From Luteolibacter flavescens (lineage in GTDB: Bacteria > Verrucomicrobiota > Verrucomicrobiia > Verrucomicrobiales > Akkermansiaceae), in NCBI RefSeq assembly GCF_025950085.1, contig NZ_JAPDDS010000002.1, positions 186,001 to 250,000 of the forward strand: 64,000 nucleotides of DNA, in the 5' to 3' direction. A program made the translations under genes and the position numbers. The stretch's first letter is position 1. Each line of letters starts with the position of its first letter. Of this stretch, positions 28,227-37,553 are shown piece after piece. The notes under the pieces were generated by a model. The model worked only from the letters and a program-made list of their open reading frames with translations, ran no database searches and had not been told where the DNA came from.

Positions 28227-30119
28227 ATGTTCCGCTATCCCAAGCGCTACGACGTCCTCGTCATCGGTGCCGGCCACGCCGGTGTGGAAGCCGCCCTCGC
28301 TGCCGCCCGTCTGGGCGCACAGGTGGCTGTGCTCACGCAGAATCTGGATACCATCGGCCAGATGTCCTGCAACCCCGCCATCGGCGGGCTGGCCAAGGGG
28401 CACATGGTCCGTGAGATCGATGCGCTTGGCGGAGCGATGGGCCTGAACACGGATGCGACGGGCATCCAGTTCCGCATGCTGAATGCGTCCAAGGGCCCCT
28501 CGGTTCGTGCGCCGCGCGCCCAGTGCGACAAGAAGGCCTACCAATTCCGTATGAAGTGGGTGCTGGAATCCACCCCCGGCATCGAGCTTCATCAGGGGAA
28601 TGTCGCGGACATTCTCGTCGAGAACGACTGTGTGACGGGCATTACCACGTCACTCGGCATGGAGATCCAGGCGGCGTCAGTGGTTCTCTCTGCGGGGACC
28701 TTCATGCGCGGACTCATGCACGTGGGTCTGCGGAATGAAAAGGGAGGTCGCATGGGCGATGCCACGAGCACGGTTTCCGACTCGCTGAAGCGTCTAGGGT
28801 TCCACGTGGAACGTTTTAAGACCGGCACACCCTGCCGTCTGAACGCCCGATCGCTCGATTTCACCAAGTGCGAGCCCCAGGATGGTGATACCCCGGCACC
28901 GCTCTTCTCCTACCTCGCGGACACCCTGACAAAGAAGCGGGATGACCTTTTCACGCTGAATCCATGGGGAGATTCTGAGTTCCACGTGGAACAAATGCCC
29001 TGCTGGGTGACTTACACGAACACTGCCACGCATGACATCATCCGCGGTAATCTCGACCAGTCCCCGATGTATTGCGGGGTGATCGAGGGGGTGGGACCGC
29101 GCTATTGCCCGTCCATCGAGGACAAGGTGGTGAGGTTCGCGGAGAAAGATCGGCATCAGGTGTTCCTCGAGCCGGAGGGCCGCCACACCCATGAATATTA
29201 CGTCAATGGGGTGTCCACCTCACTACCCTACGAGGTGCAGCTCAATTTCCTCCGCACTATTCCGGGGCTGGAGAAGTGCGAGATCCTGCGGCCCGGCTAT
29301 GCGGTGGAGTATGATTACTGCCCGCCGACCCAACTTCATCCCACGCTGGAGACGAAACTGGTCTCCGGCCTCTATTTCGCCGGCCAGATCAACGGGACTT
29401 CTGGCTACGAGGAAGCGGCAGGGCAGGGGCTTCTGGCAGGGGCAAATGCCGCGCTGAAGGTGGCTGGAAAGCCGGATCTGATCCTGCGCCGCGACCAAGC
29501 CTACCTCGGCGTGATGGTGGATGACCTCGTCACCAAGGGCTGCACGGAGCCTTATCGGATGTTCACCAGTCGGGCGGAGTTCCGCCTGCTGCTCCGTCAG
29601 GACAATGCCGACCTCCGTCTCACACCGCTGGCTGCCGATCTCGGCCTTGCCCATGGCGAGCGCGTGGAGCGCATACGCCACAAGCAGTCCGAGCTGGAGC
29701 GCGCCCTTCGCTGGGCCCGGCGGCAGGCGGTGAATGAGGGAGTGAAGCTCGATCACTGGTTCCGCCGGGTGGAGAATACCGCCGAAATGCTCCCTGATGA
29801 ACTACGTGGAGAGTTCCACGTGGAACTTTGGCCACTCATCGAGACCGAGCTGAAGTATGAGGGCCACCTCCAGCGCCAGCAGGTGCAGGTGGAACGCATG
29901 GCCCGCCATGAGGACAAGCGGATCCCGGCAGACCTCGATTACACAGCCATCCGGGGACTTAAGAAGGAGGCGCAGGTCAATTTCGGCCGCATCCGTCCGG
30001 CCACGCTGGGCCAAGCATCCCGGATCTCCGGCATCACCCCGGCTGACGTCGCGATCCTCGCCGTTTGGATGGAGAAGGGTGCCCGCAAGAGCGTTGCGAA
30101 GGCAGGGGAAGGGGAGTGA
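28227..30119 (+). CDS. mnmG: MnmG (GidA), tRNA U34 carboxymethylaminomethyl synthase subunit
   Basis: A 630-residue FAD protein which, with MnmE, modifies uridine 34 of several tRNAs. The N-terminus has the dinucleotide motif [20 protein letters not shown], then [20 protein letters not shown], and [41 protein letters not shown] (read in parts) and [21 protein letters not shown] are family signatures. Three parS-like palindromes are embedded in the coding sequence and all read Phe-His-Val-Glu. The classical neighbours rsmG, parA and parB do not follow; a thioesterase on the other strand does. Confidence 0.97.
   Translation: MFRYPKRYDVLVIGAGHAGVEAALAAARLGAQVAVLTQNLDTIGQMSCNPAIGGLAKGHMVREIDALGGAMGLNTDATGIQFRMLNASKGPSVRAPRAQCDKKAYQFRMKWVLESTPGIELHQGNVADILVENDCVTGITTSLGMEIQAASVVLSAGTFMRGLMHVGLRNEKGGRMGDATSTVSDSLKRLGFHVERFKTGTPCRLNARSLDFTKCEPQDGDTPAPLFSYLADTLTKKRDDLFTLNPWGDSEFHVEQMPCWVTYTNTATHDIIRGNLDQSPMYCGVIEGVGPRYCPSIEDKVVRFAEKDRHQVFLEPEGRHTHEYYVNGVSTSLPYEVQLNFLRTIPGLEKCEILRPGYAVEYDYCPPTQLHPTLETKLVSGLYFAGQINGTSGYEEAAGQGLLAGANAALKVAGKPDLILRRDQAYLGVMVDDLVTKGCTEPYRMFTSRAEFRLLLRQDNADLRLTPLAADLGLAHGERVERIRHKQSELERALRWARRQAVNEGVKLDHWFRRVENTAEMLPDELRGEFHVELWPLIETELKYEGHLQRQQVQVERMARHEDKRIPADLDYTAIRGLKKEAQVNFGRIRPATLGQASRISGITPADVAILAVWMEKGARKSVAKAGEGE
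28799..28812. other. parS-like ParB binding site 2 (inside mnmG)
   Basis: GTTCCACGTGGAAC, perfect palindrome, flanked G/G. It encodes the FHVE of LGFHVERFK in MnmG. Confidence 0.8.
28979..28992. other. parS-like ParB binding site 3 (inside mnmG)
   Basis: GTTCCACGTGGAAC, perfect palindrome, flanked A/A. It encodes the FHVE of SEFHVEQMP in MnmG. Confidence 0.8.
29813..29826. other. parS-like ParB binding site 4 (inside mnmG)
   Basis: GTTCCACGTGGAAC, perfect palindrome, flanked A/T (symmetrical over 16 bases). It encodes the FHVE of GEFHVELWP in MnmG. Confidence 0.8.
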
Positions 30120-30241
30120 CGGTAGGGACTGCCGGCACCGGCGAGAGGTGCCTGAATCTGCCGCTAGGACGACCCTTTACTGGCTTTCCTACCGGCCAAG
30201 CGAGCCGGTGGCACGCGCTCCCAAGGGGGAGCAGCGGAGCC

Positions 30242-30655
30242 TCAGGCTTCGCCTAGGCTCCACTCCGCCGGGAGGCGGACGGGCCTGCCTTCGGGCATTT
30301 GGACGAGGGCGAGGCACTGGCGGCAGGTGATGAGGAGGGCGTCGTCGCTTTCGCGGCGGACCTCGAAGGCACACCAGAAGCGGGCGCGCTGGACCTCGTC
30401 GAGGCGGCCGTGGATGACCAAGGCATCGCCGAGGGTGGCGGGACGCCGGTAGTCGATCTCCGTTCGGACGACGACGGGGAAGAGCTTGGTATCCGACATC
30501 CCCTTCAGGTCCATGCCCATCAGCCCGGCGAGCTTGGTGCGGCAGGTCTCGATCATCCGCAGGTAGGCGATGTTGTGGACCACGCCGCCGATGTCGGTGT
30601 CGAAGAACATGACTTCCTCGCGGGTGGTGTGGCGGAGATCGGCAGGCAGCGGCAT
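30242..30655 (-). CDS. Hotdog-fold acyl-CoA thioesterase (YbgC-like)
   Basis: A 137-residue 4-hydroxybenzoyl-CoA thioesterase-like protein. The motif MFFDTDIGGVVHNIAYLRMIE carries the catalytic Asp position (D-x-x-G-x-V-H-N-x-x-Y-x-x-x-x-E) of the YbgC/FadM group. VRTEIDYRRPATLGDALVIHGRL and FWCAFEVRRESDDALLITCRQCLALV (parts of one stretch) are the typical beta strands. The ATG at residue 13 of the open frame is chosen because the fold starts there. The acyl substrate cannot be inferred. It is convergent with mnmG. Confidence 0.82.
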   Translation of the reverse strand: MPLPADLRHTTREEVMFFDTDIGGVVHNIAYLRMIETCRTKLAGLMGMDLKGMSDTKLFPVVVRTEIDYRRPATLGDALVIHGRLDEVQRARFWCAFEVRRESDDALLITCRQCLALVQMPEGRPVRLPAEWSLGEA

Positions 30656-30863
30656 GCGGGAAGAAGGAATCACCAATCGCCGATCTTCCAATCACGAAGA
30701 ATGCGGACGATGGGACGGGCGGGGCAGGCCGGAGTGGCAGATCGGGCGGAATTGCAAATGCCTTCCATGCATGGCGATGGCGGCCTGCCGATCGGGAAAT
30801 TGATGATGAGTGACGCCTCCCGGCGCAATTCTCCCTCGCGGCACCCCGTATCGGGGGATTAAG

Positions 30864-32663
30864 ATGACTGCCATGCGATGCTTCTCGCGGGGGATTTTGA
30901 TGTGGAGTGCGGCGATGATGATGCCGGCGGTCGCGGACTTCGTGCCGCCTGCCGAGGGCCCCGTGCCTTTCCGACGGGACAAGCTGCCGGTGGACGTGGA
31001 CACCATGACGGCGCTCTCCCGGCAGATCTCGGTGCTGGCCGCTGCCGAGGAGGCGGAGAAGCCGGATGAACTGCGCTCCGTGGCCCAGATGGCCGCGCTG
31101 TCGCTGGCACTGGATCCGGCGAACCGCCAGGCGCGCGACCTGATCGCCGCCGCGGAGAAGGGCGACATGCCGGATTCCCCCGACAGCAAGGAGATCGAGC
31201 GCGCCCGCACCCGCGCTTGGCAGACGCTTTCCTGGCTGGAGATGCCGGAGGCCGGGGCGGACGCGAATGCGCTGGCAGCCTGCCTGGGTGACGTGCTGGC
31301 CGTGGCGGACCCCGGCCATCCGAAGTCAAAGGAACGCGTCAGCGAGCTTGGGGCGTGGAAGGACTGGGTGGCGACGAAGGAGGCCTTCCGCACGCCCAAG
31401 GAGGCCTTCCGCACGCCCAAGGAGGCCGTGAAGCCCGCCGATCCGGAGCCGACGGACACGACGCCCCCGGAGCCCGAAGACGGCGGCCAGAAGGCCGTTC
31501 TGGGCCTCGCATTGGCGGACCTGGAGGCAGCCATGCCCGTGTGGGTCCATGATGCGGAGACCGGCGTGGAGTCCCTGCAAGCGTTGAAGGTGACCTTTCA
31601 CGGTGAGATTTCCGGCAAGGGGCGCACGCAGCTCATGATCCCGGGCGAGGGCCTCACCCAACGGATGGCCAAGCCCTTCCAAGCACTGGAGAAGGCCATG
31701 GAGGCCCGCCACGGGACGCTGCCCGCCGGGCTGACCGTTTCGCTGGGATTTGGGAAGTCGTCCTACTCGCTGTCGCGGAATGGGACCGCTCTATCCGGCA
31801 CGGCGGCGTTGCTGCTGGAGGGCGCGCTGACGGGTGAGATGCCGACGGCGATCACGCTGGCTCAAGTGGGGGAGGGTGGAAAGCTGGAGCTGCCGCCGAA
31901 GTTCTGGAAGACGCTGCGAGCCCTGTCCGAGATGCCGGGCGGTGGCCGTCTGATCCTGCCGGACCAGGCCGCGGAATTCCTGCCTGCGCTGCTGACCATG
32001 AATGACGCCGCGTTCTTCATGAAGCGGGAGGTGGTGCTGGCGAGCACGGTGGACGAGCTTTGCAATCTGGCCGCTGCGGCTCCGCAGGGCCCCGCTGGCG
32101 ATGCGATGAAGCGCTTCGGGGAAATCCGCAAGGTGGGCGACGGCAAGCCGCTGGGGACCTTCGTGGCGCATCAGGCGACCCAGCAGCGGCTGAAGGAAGT
32201 GACGGACCTGATGCCGAAGCACGCCTCCGCCCGTATGCTGGCCTTGCAGGGGTCCGGAAACCGGGCGCGCTCGCTGGCCCGCCCGGTGCTCGCCCGCGAG
32301 ATTCGCAGGTCGCTGGAGCCCATTGCCGTGCTCATGACGCTGAAGCAGGAGGAACCGACCGCCGAGGCCCAGCTCGACAAGGCGCACGCCGCGAGCCGGG
32401 AGGTGCTGGATTCCCTGACCAGCTACATCGACATCCGCGACCGCGACCTCCACAAGGCAGCCATGGACGTGACCGATAGCGTCCGCACCCTTTCCCGCCT
32501 CCTTTCCAAGTCGGAGAACGAAAACAATACGATGGCCCCGAAGAAGAACCTCGCGGCCAAGGCAGCCCGCGAGGCCTACCTGAAAGCCATCCGTGAATTG
32601 ACCGCCGCCGCCGGTGACGAGGTGGACTATCCGTTGCCAAGAGGCGCGGGTGGTGGAAATTGA
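30864..32663 (+). CDS. Exported protein with Lon-like (S16) domain
   Basis: A 599-residue protein with a signal-like N-terminus (CFSRGILMWSAAMMMPAVADF). Residues about 60-180 are helical. A linker holds three copies of KEAFRTP/KEAVKP encoded by a 21-bp tandem repeat. Residues about 245-405 resemble the proteolytic domain of Lon: LSGTAALLLEGALTGE at the place of the catalytic-Ser loop, ITLAQVGEGGKLELPPKFWKTL at the Lys loop, and GGRLILPDQAAEFLP as the following strand. The usual GPSAG reads LSGTA, so activity is uncertain. The rest is helical. Its stop overlaps the frame before degP-like gene; both are probably co-transcribed. Confidence 0.55.
   Translation: MTAMRCFSRGILMWSAAMMMPAVADFVPPAEGPVPFRRDKLPVDVDTMTALSRQISVLAAAEEAEKPDELRSVAQMAALSLALDPANRQARDLIAAAEKGDMPDSPDSKEIERARTRAWQTLSWLEMPEAGADANALAACLGDVLAVADPGHPKSKERVSELGAWKDWVATKEAFRTPKEAFRTPKEAVKPADPEPTDTTPPEPEDGGQKAVLGLALADLEAAMPVWVHDAETGVESLQALKVTFHGEISGKGRTQLMIPGEGLTQRMAKPFQALEKAMEARHGTLPAGLTVSLGFGKSSYSLSRNGTALSGTAALLLEGALTGEMPTAITLAQVGEGGKLELPPKFWKTLRALSEMPGGGRLILPDQAAEFLPALLTMNDAAFFMKREVVLASTVDELCNLAAAAPQGPAGDAMKRFGEIRKVGDGKPLGTFVAHQATQQRLKEVTDLMPKHASARMLALQGSGNRARSLARPVLAREIRRSLEPIAVLMTLKQEEPTAEAQLDKAHAASREVLDSLTSYIDIRDRDLHKAAMDVTDSVRTLSRLLSKSENENNTMAPKKNLAAKAAREAYLKAIRELTAAAGDEVDYPLPRGAGGGN
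31377..31427 (+). repeat. 21-bp in-frame tandem repeat
   Basis: AAGGAGGCCTTCCGCACGCC(C) occurs twice without mismatch and a third time as its first nine bases. It encodes KEAFRTP KEAFRTP KEA in the linker of the Lon-like protein. Exact identity suggests recent slippage. Confidence 0.9.
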
Positions 32664-32782
32664 GCCATGCGCCGCGGCGCGTCTCCCACGGATCCGGGAG
32701 GCCGCCGCGTGAGGATTTCCTTGCTATTGCGGGTCCGTCCAAGTCCTGTATCACCCACACCCTCATCCCCTTACACGATCCC

Positions 32783-34333
32783 ATGCAGCAAGGCATTCGT
32801 CGGCTGATGGCATTGGCGGCCGTTTTCGCGGTCGCCTTCGGTGCCGTTTATCTCATTCGCAACGGCCCGGAGGGCTTCGCCAGGCTCGTGCCGGGCGGGA
32901 AGGGGAATGGCGGCGAGGATTTCCGTCCTGAAAGCTATACCTTGGCTGATCGTGCGCCTTTGAATCTGGGCGACGTGGAACTACTCGCGCGTCTGGATGC
33001 GGAATACATCAAGCTGACCGATGCGGTGGTCCCCTCGGTGGTCAGCATCGACACCACCGCCCTGCGGGAGCGGCGTCTTTTCGATGGCTACGGCCGCATG
33101 CGCTTCCAGTCCGTGCCGACGCAGGGGCAGGGCTCCGGGGTCATCGTGAGCCACGAGGGCCACGTGGTGACGAACTACCACGTAGTCGCGGACCAGCAGA
33201 AGATCCAGGTGACGCTGCCGATGGTGAATGGCAAGCCCGGCAAATCCTTCCCCGCCACGCTCATCGGCGAGGACCGCCTGCTCGACATCGCCGTGCTCAA
33301 GATCGATGGCGACGCCGACACGAAGTTCCAGCCGCTGAAGCTGGGCGACTCCAGTCAGGTGCGCCCGGGGCAGAATGTCTTCGCGATCGGCAATCCCTTC
33401 GGCCTGGGTGAGACCATCACCCGGGGAATCATTTCCGCCGTCGAGCGCTCGCTCTCCGACACGCAGAGGGATCTCTTCCAGACGGACGCGGCGATCAATC
33501 CCGGCAACTCCGGCGGCCCGCTGGTGAACCTGCAAGGCGAGATCATCGGCATCAACTCCGCCATTTTCACGCCGGACCGCGACAAGCCGGGCTTCCAAGG
33601 CGTGGGCTTTTCCATCCCGTCGAATGACGTGAAGGACACCCTGCACTCGATCCTCGAGCGAGGTCGCCCGGTACGCGGCTATCTCGGCGTGCGGATGCTG
33701 GAGGGCGGCGTGGTCATCGCTGTCGGCCCGGACTCGCCCGCGGAGAAGGCAGGGCTGAAGGAGAACGACGTGATCCTCACCTTTGACGACAAGGAGATCC
33801 GCAGCACGACCCAGCTTATCAATCTGGTGCAGCGCACCCGCATCGGCCAGGTGGTGCCGATGCGCGTGTGGCGCTCCGGCAGCGAGGTGACGCTGCAGGC
33901 CACCATCACAGAGAGCCAGCCGGAGACGATGCAGATGCCCCAGGTCGCACCGGGGAGGACGCGGGACACCGGCGAATCCCTCGCGGCGATCGGCTTGGAT
34001 GTGCGCGACCTCATGCCGCAGGAGCGCCTGCGCGGCTTCAGCGGCGTGGTGGCTACCCGGGTGCGTCCCGAGGGCTTGGCGGGCAACAGCATCCGGCCGG
34101 GTGACCTGATCGTCGGCGTCAATGAGAGCCGCATCTCGAATGCGACCGAGTTTTACCTCTACCTCTCCGCGTCCGCCGCGGTGCAGGCGACCACGGTGCA
34201 TCTCTTCCGGAATGGGGAGCACAGCACCGCGAGCCTGCCGGTGCTGCCGCGGAAGGAAGAGGAAGGTCCGGCTGACATCGACCCTGCGCCTCCTGCCCCC
34301 GCTCCGGAGGCTGCTCCTGTCCCGGAACGTTGA
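32783..34333 (+). CDS. HtrA/DegP-family periplasmic serine protease
   Basis: A 516-residue protease/chaperone with one N-terminal membrane anchor (about residues 8-25). The chymotrypsin-like domain has the triad His133 (TNYHVV), Asp168 (LLDIAVLK) and Ser243 (NPGNSGGPL). Two PDZ domains follow: about residues 290-380 (RGYLGVRMLEGGVVIA ... AGLKENDVILTFDD) and 415-500 (GFSGVVATRVRPEG ... IRPGDLIVGVNE). The C-terminus is Pro/Ala-rich. The ATG at MQQGIRR is taken because the anchor begins there. It degrades or refolds envelope proteins; gene order with the OmpA-like protein suggests an envelope-stress cluster. Confidence 0.93.
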   Translation: MQQGIRRLMALAAVFAVAFGAVYLIRNGPEGFARLVPGGKGNGGEDFRPESYTLADRAPLNLGDVELLARLDAEYIKLTDAVVPSVVSIDTTALRERRLFDGYGRMRFQSVPTQGQGSGVIVSHEGHVVTNYHVVADQQKIQVTLPMVNGKPGKSFPATLIGEDRLLDIAVLKIDGDADTKFQPLKLGDSSQVRPGQNVFAIGNPFGLGETITRGIISAVERSLSDTQRDLFQTDAAINPGNSGGPLVNLQGEIIGINSAIFTPDRDKPGFQGVGFSIPSNDVKDTLHSILERGRPVRGYLGVRMLEGGVVIAVGPDSPAEKAGLKENDVILTFDDKEIRSTTQLINLVQRTRIGQVVPMRVWRSGSEVTLQATITESQPETMQMPQVAPGRTRDTGESLAAIGLDVRDLMPQERLRGFSGVVATRVRPEGLAGNSIRPGDLIVGVNESRISNATEFYLYLSASAAVQATTVHLFRNGEHSTASLPVLPRKEEEGPADIDPAPPAPAPEAAPVPER

Positions 34334-34411
34334 TTTCGCGGGATAAAGCGGTTGTCCGCCGGACGTTGAAGGAGCATCCCTTTCCTTGCGCCCTCCCGCG
34401 CGCCAGCCGCC

Positions 34412-35740
34412 ATGCAAGACTCCCGCTTTCCAATCGCCTTCCTCGTCGGGGCGCTCGCCTTGGCCGCCGGTGTCGGTGGCCTCTACATGAATCGCGGGAA
34501 GCCTGCGGCACCGCGGCAGGCACCCGTGGTCGAGGAAAAGAAGCCCGTGGCTCCGGCAGCGGATACCATCCCTGCGAACCAGAAGGAGTCCGTGGTGGAT
34601 GGTCCGGTGGACCCCGAGGCCGCCATGGCAAATGCCGGCGTGGGCCTTTCCACGGTGGACCCGGCGCAATTGCTCGGCCAGATCGGCACGGCCCTGGAGA
34701 CGGGTGACTTCGAGAAGCTCGGCCAGCTCATCGGCAAGCAGGCGCTGGACGATGGCACGCGCAAACGGCTGGCCCAGCTCGCCACCCAGGAGCCGAAACT
34801 GCGCAAGCCGGACTCCGTGCAGGAGGTGGGCGAGCTGGAGCTGAACAAGCGCGCGCGCTGGGCGCTTTGGCTGGACGGTGTGGAGACCGGGCGCGATCGC
34901 ATCTTCTTCGACCTGCAGCAGGAGGCGGGCAAGTGGTCCGTGCAGTCCCTTATGCTGCCGCCTGCGCCCGGCGAGCCGGTGCCAAAGGCGGTGATGGTCG
35001 ATTCGCTGGGAATCGCGGATGCCTTCCTGCAGGCGCTGCTCCACCAGCAGTTCGAGCTCGCGAAGGAGTTCGTCGATTCCGCCACGGTTTCCGACGCGAA
35101 GATCGCGGGCCTGTGCATCCTCTTCGAGGACGGAAGCTACAAGTTTCGCGATGACAAGCCGCTGCGCGCGATGTTCCAGCGGCCGGATACCAGCGGCTAC
35201 CTCGCCCGCGTGGTGGCAGCGGACGGCAGCGATGCCGCCGAGTTTTCCATGGTGCTGCACCAGCCGGAGAACAGCGGCCACTGGCGCGTGACGGACCTGA
35301 ACCTGGACCAACTGCTCGCGGACTACGCGAAGCGCGTGGCGGGCGGAGACGTCTATTACATCCCGCTGGTGAAGAATCCGAAGGGTGGAGACACGCTGGT
35401 GCTCTATTTCGGCTTTGACGAGGACACGCTGCCCCCGCGCACGGAGCGGCAGCTCGATATCGTCGCGCAGATCCTGAAGACGGATCCGGAGAAGCAGCTC
35501 ACGCTTTCCGGCCATACCGACGCGCTCGGCACGGAGCCCTACAATGACCAGCTCTCACAGCGCCGTGCGAATTTCGTGAAGGAGTATCTGGTGAAGGTCG
35601 GCGTGGCCGAGGACCAGATCATCACGCTTGCGAAGGGCCAGTCGCAGCCGCGCCGGCCGAATTTCACCGAGAGTGGCGGGGACAATCCCGATGGCCGCCG
35701 CGCGAACCGCCGCGCCGAGATCTACCTCGACTTCGACTGA
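34412..35740 (+). CDS. OmpA-like peptidoglycan-binding protein
   Basis: A 442-residue protein with one N-terminal membrane helix (about residues 6-25, FPIAFLVGALALAAGVGGLY). A Pro/Lys-rich spacer and a large middle region without a recognised domain follow. The C-terminal OmpA domain is at about residues 325-442: LVLYFGFDEDTLPPRTERQL, LTLSGHTDALGTEPYNDQLSQRRA, VGVAEDQIITLAKGQSQPR, GRRANRRAEIYL. The Asp and Arg that bind meso-diaminopimelate are present in HTDALG and NRRAE. It tethers the envelope to the cell wall. It starts 78 bases after the HtrA gene. Confidence 0.86.
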   Translation: MQDSRFPIAFLVGALALAAGVGGLYMNRGKPAAPRQAPVVEEKKPVAPAADTIPANQKESVVDGPVDPEAAMANAGVGLSTVDPAQLLGQIGTALETGDFEKLGQLIGKQALDDGTRKRLAQLATQEPKLRKPDSVQEVGELELNKRARWALWLDGVETGRDRIFFDLQQEAGKWSVQSLMLPPAPGEPVPKAVMVDSLGIADAFLQALLHQQFELAKEFVDSATVSDAKIAGLCILFEDGSYKFRDDKPLRAMFQRPDTSGYLARVVAADGSDAAEFSMVLHQPENSGHWRVTDLNLDQLLADYAKRVAGGDVYYIPLVKNPKGGDTLVLYFGFDEDTLPPRTERQLDIVAQILKTDPEKQLTLSGHTDALGTEPYNDQLSQRRANFVKEYLVKVGVAEDQIITLAKGQSQPRRPNFTESGGDNPDGRRANRRAEIYLDFD

Positions 35741-35946
35741 TCCCGCCCGCGCTCGAAAGTGGCGCGTGGAGAAAAGAAGTGCTGCCAGGGAACCGCGGCA
35801 AGCACGGACAAACTACCGTTGCTCCGATTAAGGCCTAGCGGGATTCGCCTGCCGAACCTCCACGGCCCCTGACAGCAGGCGGAGGAAACAGCGTGGGGTG
35901 GCTTGTGGCAAGCGGTTTGTCCCGGTATGGTGGTCGAAGACTGATC

Positions 35947-36195
35947 ATGAGCGACTCTGTGAACCTCACCGGATTGAAGACCCGGTTGTGTAACATCATC
36001 CGAAGGGTAGAGACCGGAGAGGAGTTGATGATCTGCCGCCGTGATGTTCCCGTAGCCAGGTTGATTCCTCTGGAGGGACAGGCAAGTGCTTCGGGGAAGC
36101 TTTCCGAAGTTCGCGGCTGGTTGGATGATGATGACGATTTTCCAGATGTGGTTGAAGCCCGCCGGTATCGAGGTGAAAAGGCCCCCGTGATCTGA
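35947..36195 (+). CDS. Phd/YefM-type antitoxin, no toxin partner seen
   Basis: An 82-residue protein with the Phd/YefM fold: VNLTGLKTRLCNIIRRVETGEELMICRRDVPVARLIPL (read in parts). The C-terminal tail KLSEVRGWLDDDDDFPDVVEARR is the unstructured, acidic toxin-binding part. The ATG at MSDSVN gives the usual N-terminus. A PIN or Doc toxin normally follows directly; here the next gene encodes a small membrane protein. Either the toxin was lost or it lies elsewhere. The upstream bases include no obvious palindromic operator. Confidence 0.8.
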   Translation: MSDSVNLTGLKTRLCNIIRRVETGEELMICRRDVPVARLIPLEGQASASGKLSEVRGWLDDDDDFPDVVEARRYRGEKAPVI

Positions 36196-36238
36196 TAGAT
36201 ATGCTGGTCAAGTTTCCTTCGGGCCTCGCAGATATGGC

Positions 36239-36469
36239 ATGCAACCAATGAACCAGCTCGGCTTTCTCAATATCGGTGGTCAGGAACTGATCCTCATCTT
36301 CTTCCTGCTCAGTCCGATGATCCTGTCGATCATCGCCCTGATCCAGTGCCTTCAGGCGACTTTCGAGCAAGGAAGCGAGAAGTTGATCTGGGTGATCGTG
36401 CTCCTCGCCTTGCCGGTTGTGGGTCCGATCCTTTGGTGGACCATCGGCATCAAGAAGGCGAAGCGCTGA
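36239..36469 (+). CDS. PLDc_N-type small membrane protein
   Basis: A 76-residue protein with two membrane helices (LILIFFLLSPMILSIIALIQC and LIWVIVLLALPVVGPILWW). The second helix with PVVGPILWW(T/F) is the signature of the phospholipase D N-terminal domain (PLDc_N), often found alone as a small membrane protein or next to two-component and antitoxin genes. Start could also be the second ATG three codons in. The function is unknown. Confidence 0.75.
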   Translation: MQPMNQLGFLNIGGQELILIFFLLSPMILSIIALIQCLQATFEQGSEKLIWVIVLLALPVVGPILWWTIGIKKAKR

Positions 36470-36474
36470 CCCTC

Positions 36475-37473
36475 TCACACCAGCAGCATGCAGTCGCCGT
36501 AGCTGTAGAAGCGGTAGCGCTCCCGCACGGCTTCGCGATAGGCCTCCATCACGATCTCGCGGCCTGCGAAGGCGCTGACGAGCATGATGAGCGTGCTTTC
36601 CGGCAGGTGGAAATTCGTGAGCAGGCCGCCGATCACGCGGAATTGATATGGCGGGTAGATGAAGATGTCGGTGGCTCCTTCGTGGCTGCGGCACCTTGCA
36701 GCCAGCCCTTCCGCGTGCACGGTCCGGCCCACGTGCTCCAGCACGCGCGTCACCGTCGTGCCCACGGCGATCACGCGCGCGGCGTCGTTGACGCGTCCCG
36801 CGGTTTCCGGCGTGAGAACGTATCGCTCGGAGTGCATCTCGTGCTCCTCCGGAGTGTCCACCTGCACGGGCCGGAAGGTGCCGACGCCCACGTGCAGCGT
36901 GAGAAAGGCATGCGGCAGCTTTTCTAACAGCTCCGGCGTGAAGTGCAGCCCCGCGGTCGGCGCGGCGATGGCTCCCTCCTCACGGGCGAAGACGGTCTGG
37001 TAGCGGTCGCGGTCCGCCATCTCGTCATCGCGGCCCATGTAGTGGGGCAGGGCGAGGTGGCCGTGCCGGTCGAGGTCCACGGGCGCGTCCCAGCGGATGA
37101 GCCGGTCGCCATTGTCGAAGACATCTACTACGGTTCCAGTAGTTCCGCCCACCGTGACGGTCTTGCCGGTGCGCATCTTCTTGCCCGGCCGCACCAGGCA
37201 GCGCCATTCGAGCGGCGAGAGGCGGTCCAGGCACAGCAGCTCGATCTTCCCGTCGTCGGAGAAAACGCGGGCCGGGATGACCTTCGTGTCATTCAGTACC
37301 AGCAGGTCGTCGGGCCGCAGGTACTCCGGGAAGTCGCGGAACATCCGGTGCTCGATCTTTCCCGAGTCGCGGTTCACCACCATCATCCGCGAGGCGGCAC
37401 GCTCCTCCAGCGGCCGCGAGGCGATCAGCTCCGGTGGCAGGTCGTAGTGGAAGTCGCTCGTCCGCAAACCCAT
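36475..37473 (-). CDS. queA: QueA, S-adenosylmethionine:tRNA ribosyltransferase-isomerase
   Basis: A 332-residue enzyme that adds the epoxycyclopentane-precursor ribosyl group from SAM onto 7-aminomethyl-7-deazaguanine in tRNA, in queuosine synthesis. Signatures: FHYDLPPELIASRPLEERAASRM, LLVLNDTKVIPARV, GAIAAPTAGLHFTPELL, LHVGVGTFRPV, HSERYVLTPETA, VIAVGTTVTRVLE and LLTNFHLPESTLIMLVSAFAG (each from family knowledge). The start at MGLRTSDF gives the normal length. It overlaps nothing but ends only six bases from the convergent PLDc_N gene. Confidence 0.96.
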   Translation of the reverse strand: MGLRTSDFHYDLPPELIASRPLEERAASRMMVVNRDSGKIEHRMFRDFPEYLRPDDLLVLNDTKVIPARVFSDDGKIELLCLDRLSPLEWRCLVRPGKKMRTGKTVTVGGTTGTVVDVFDNGDRLIRWDAPVDLDRHGHLALPHYMGRDDEMADRDRYQTVFAREEGAIAAPTAGLHFTPELLEKLPHAFLTLHVGVGTFRPVQVDTPEEHEMHSERYVLTPETAGRVNDAARVIAVGTTVTRVLEHVGRTVHAEGLAARCRSHEGATDIFIYPPYQFRVIGGLLTNFHLPESTLIMLVSAFAGREIVMEAYREAVRERYRFYSYGDCMLLV

Positions 37474-37553
37474 GCCCCGGCTGTAGCGGCCCGGCGCGAG
37501 CGCTGCAAGGCCCGCCTCGACGGCGGCACAGCGGTCTGCTTGGGTATGGCACC

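Noticed and set aside
32981-35515. An 844-codon minus-strand open frame
   Set aside because: It is antisense to the HtrA and OmpA-like genes, which have intact catalytic and binding motifs; the antisense frame is a GC-bias artefact.
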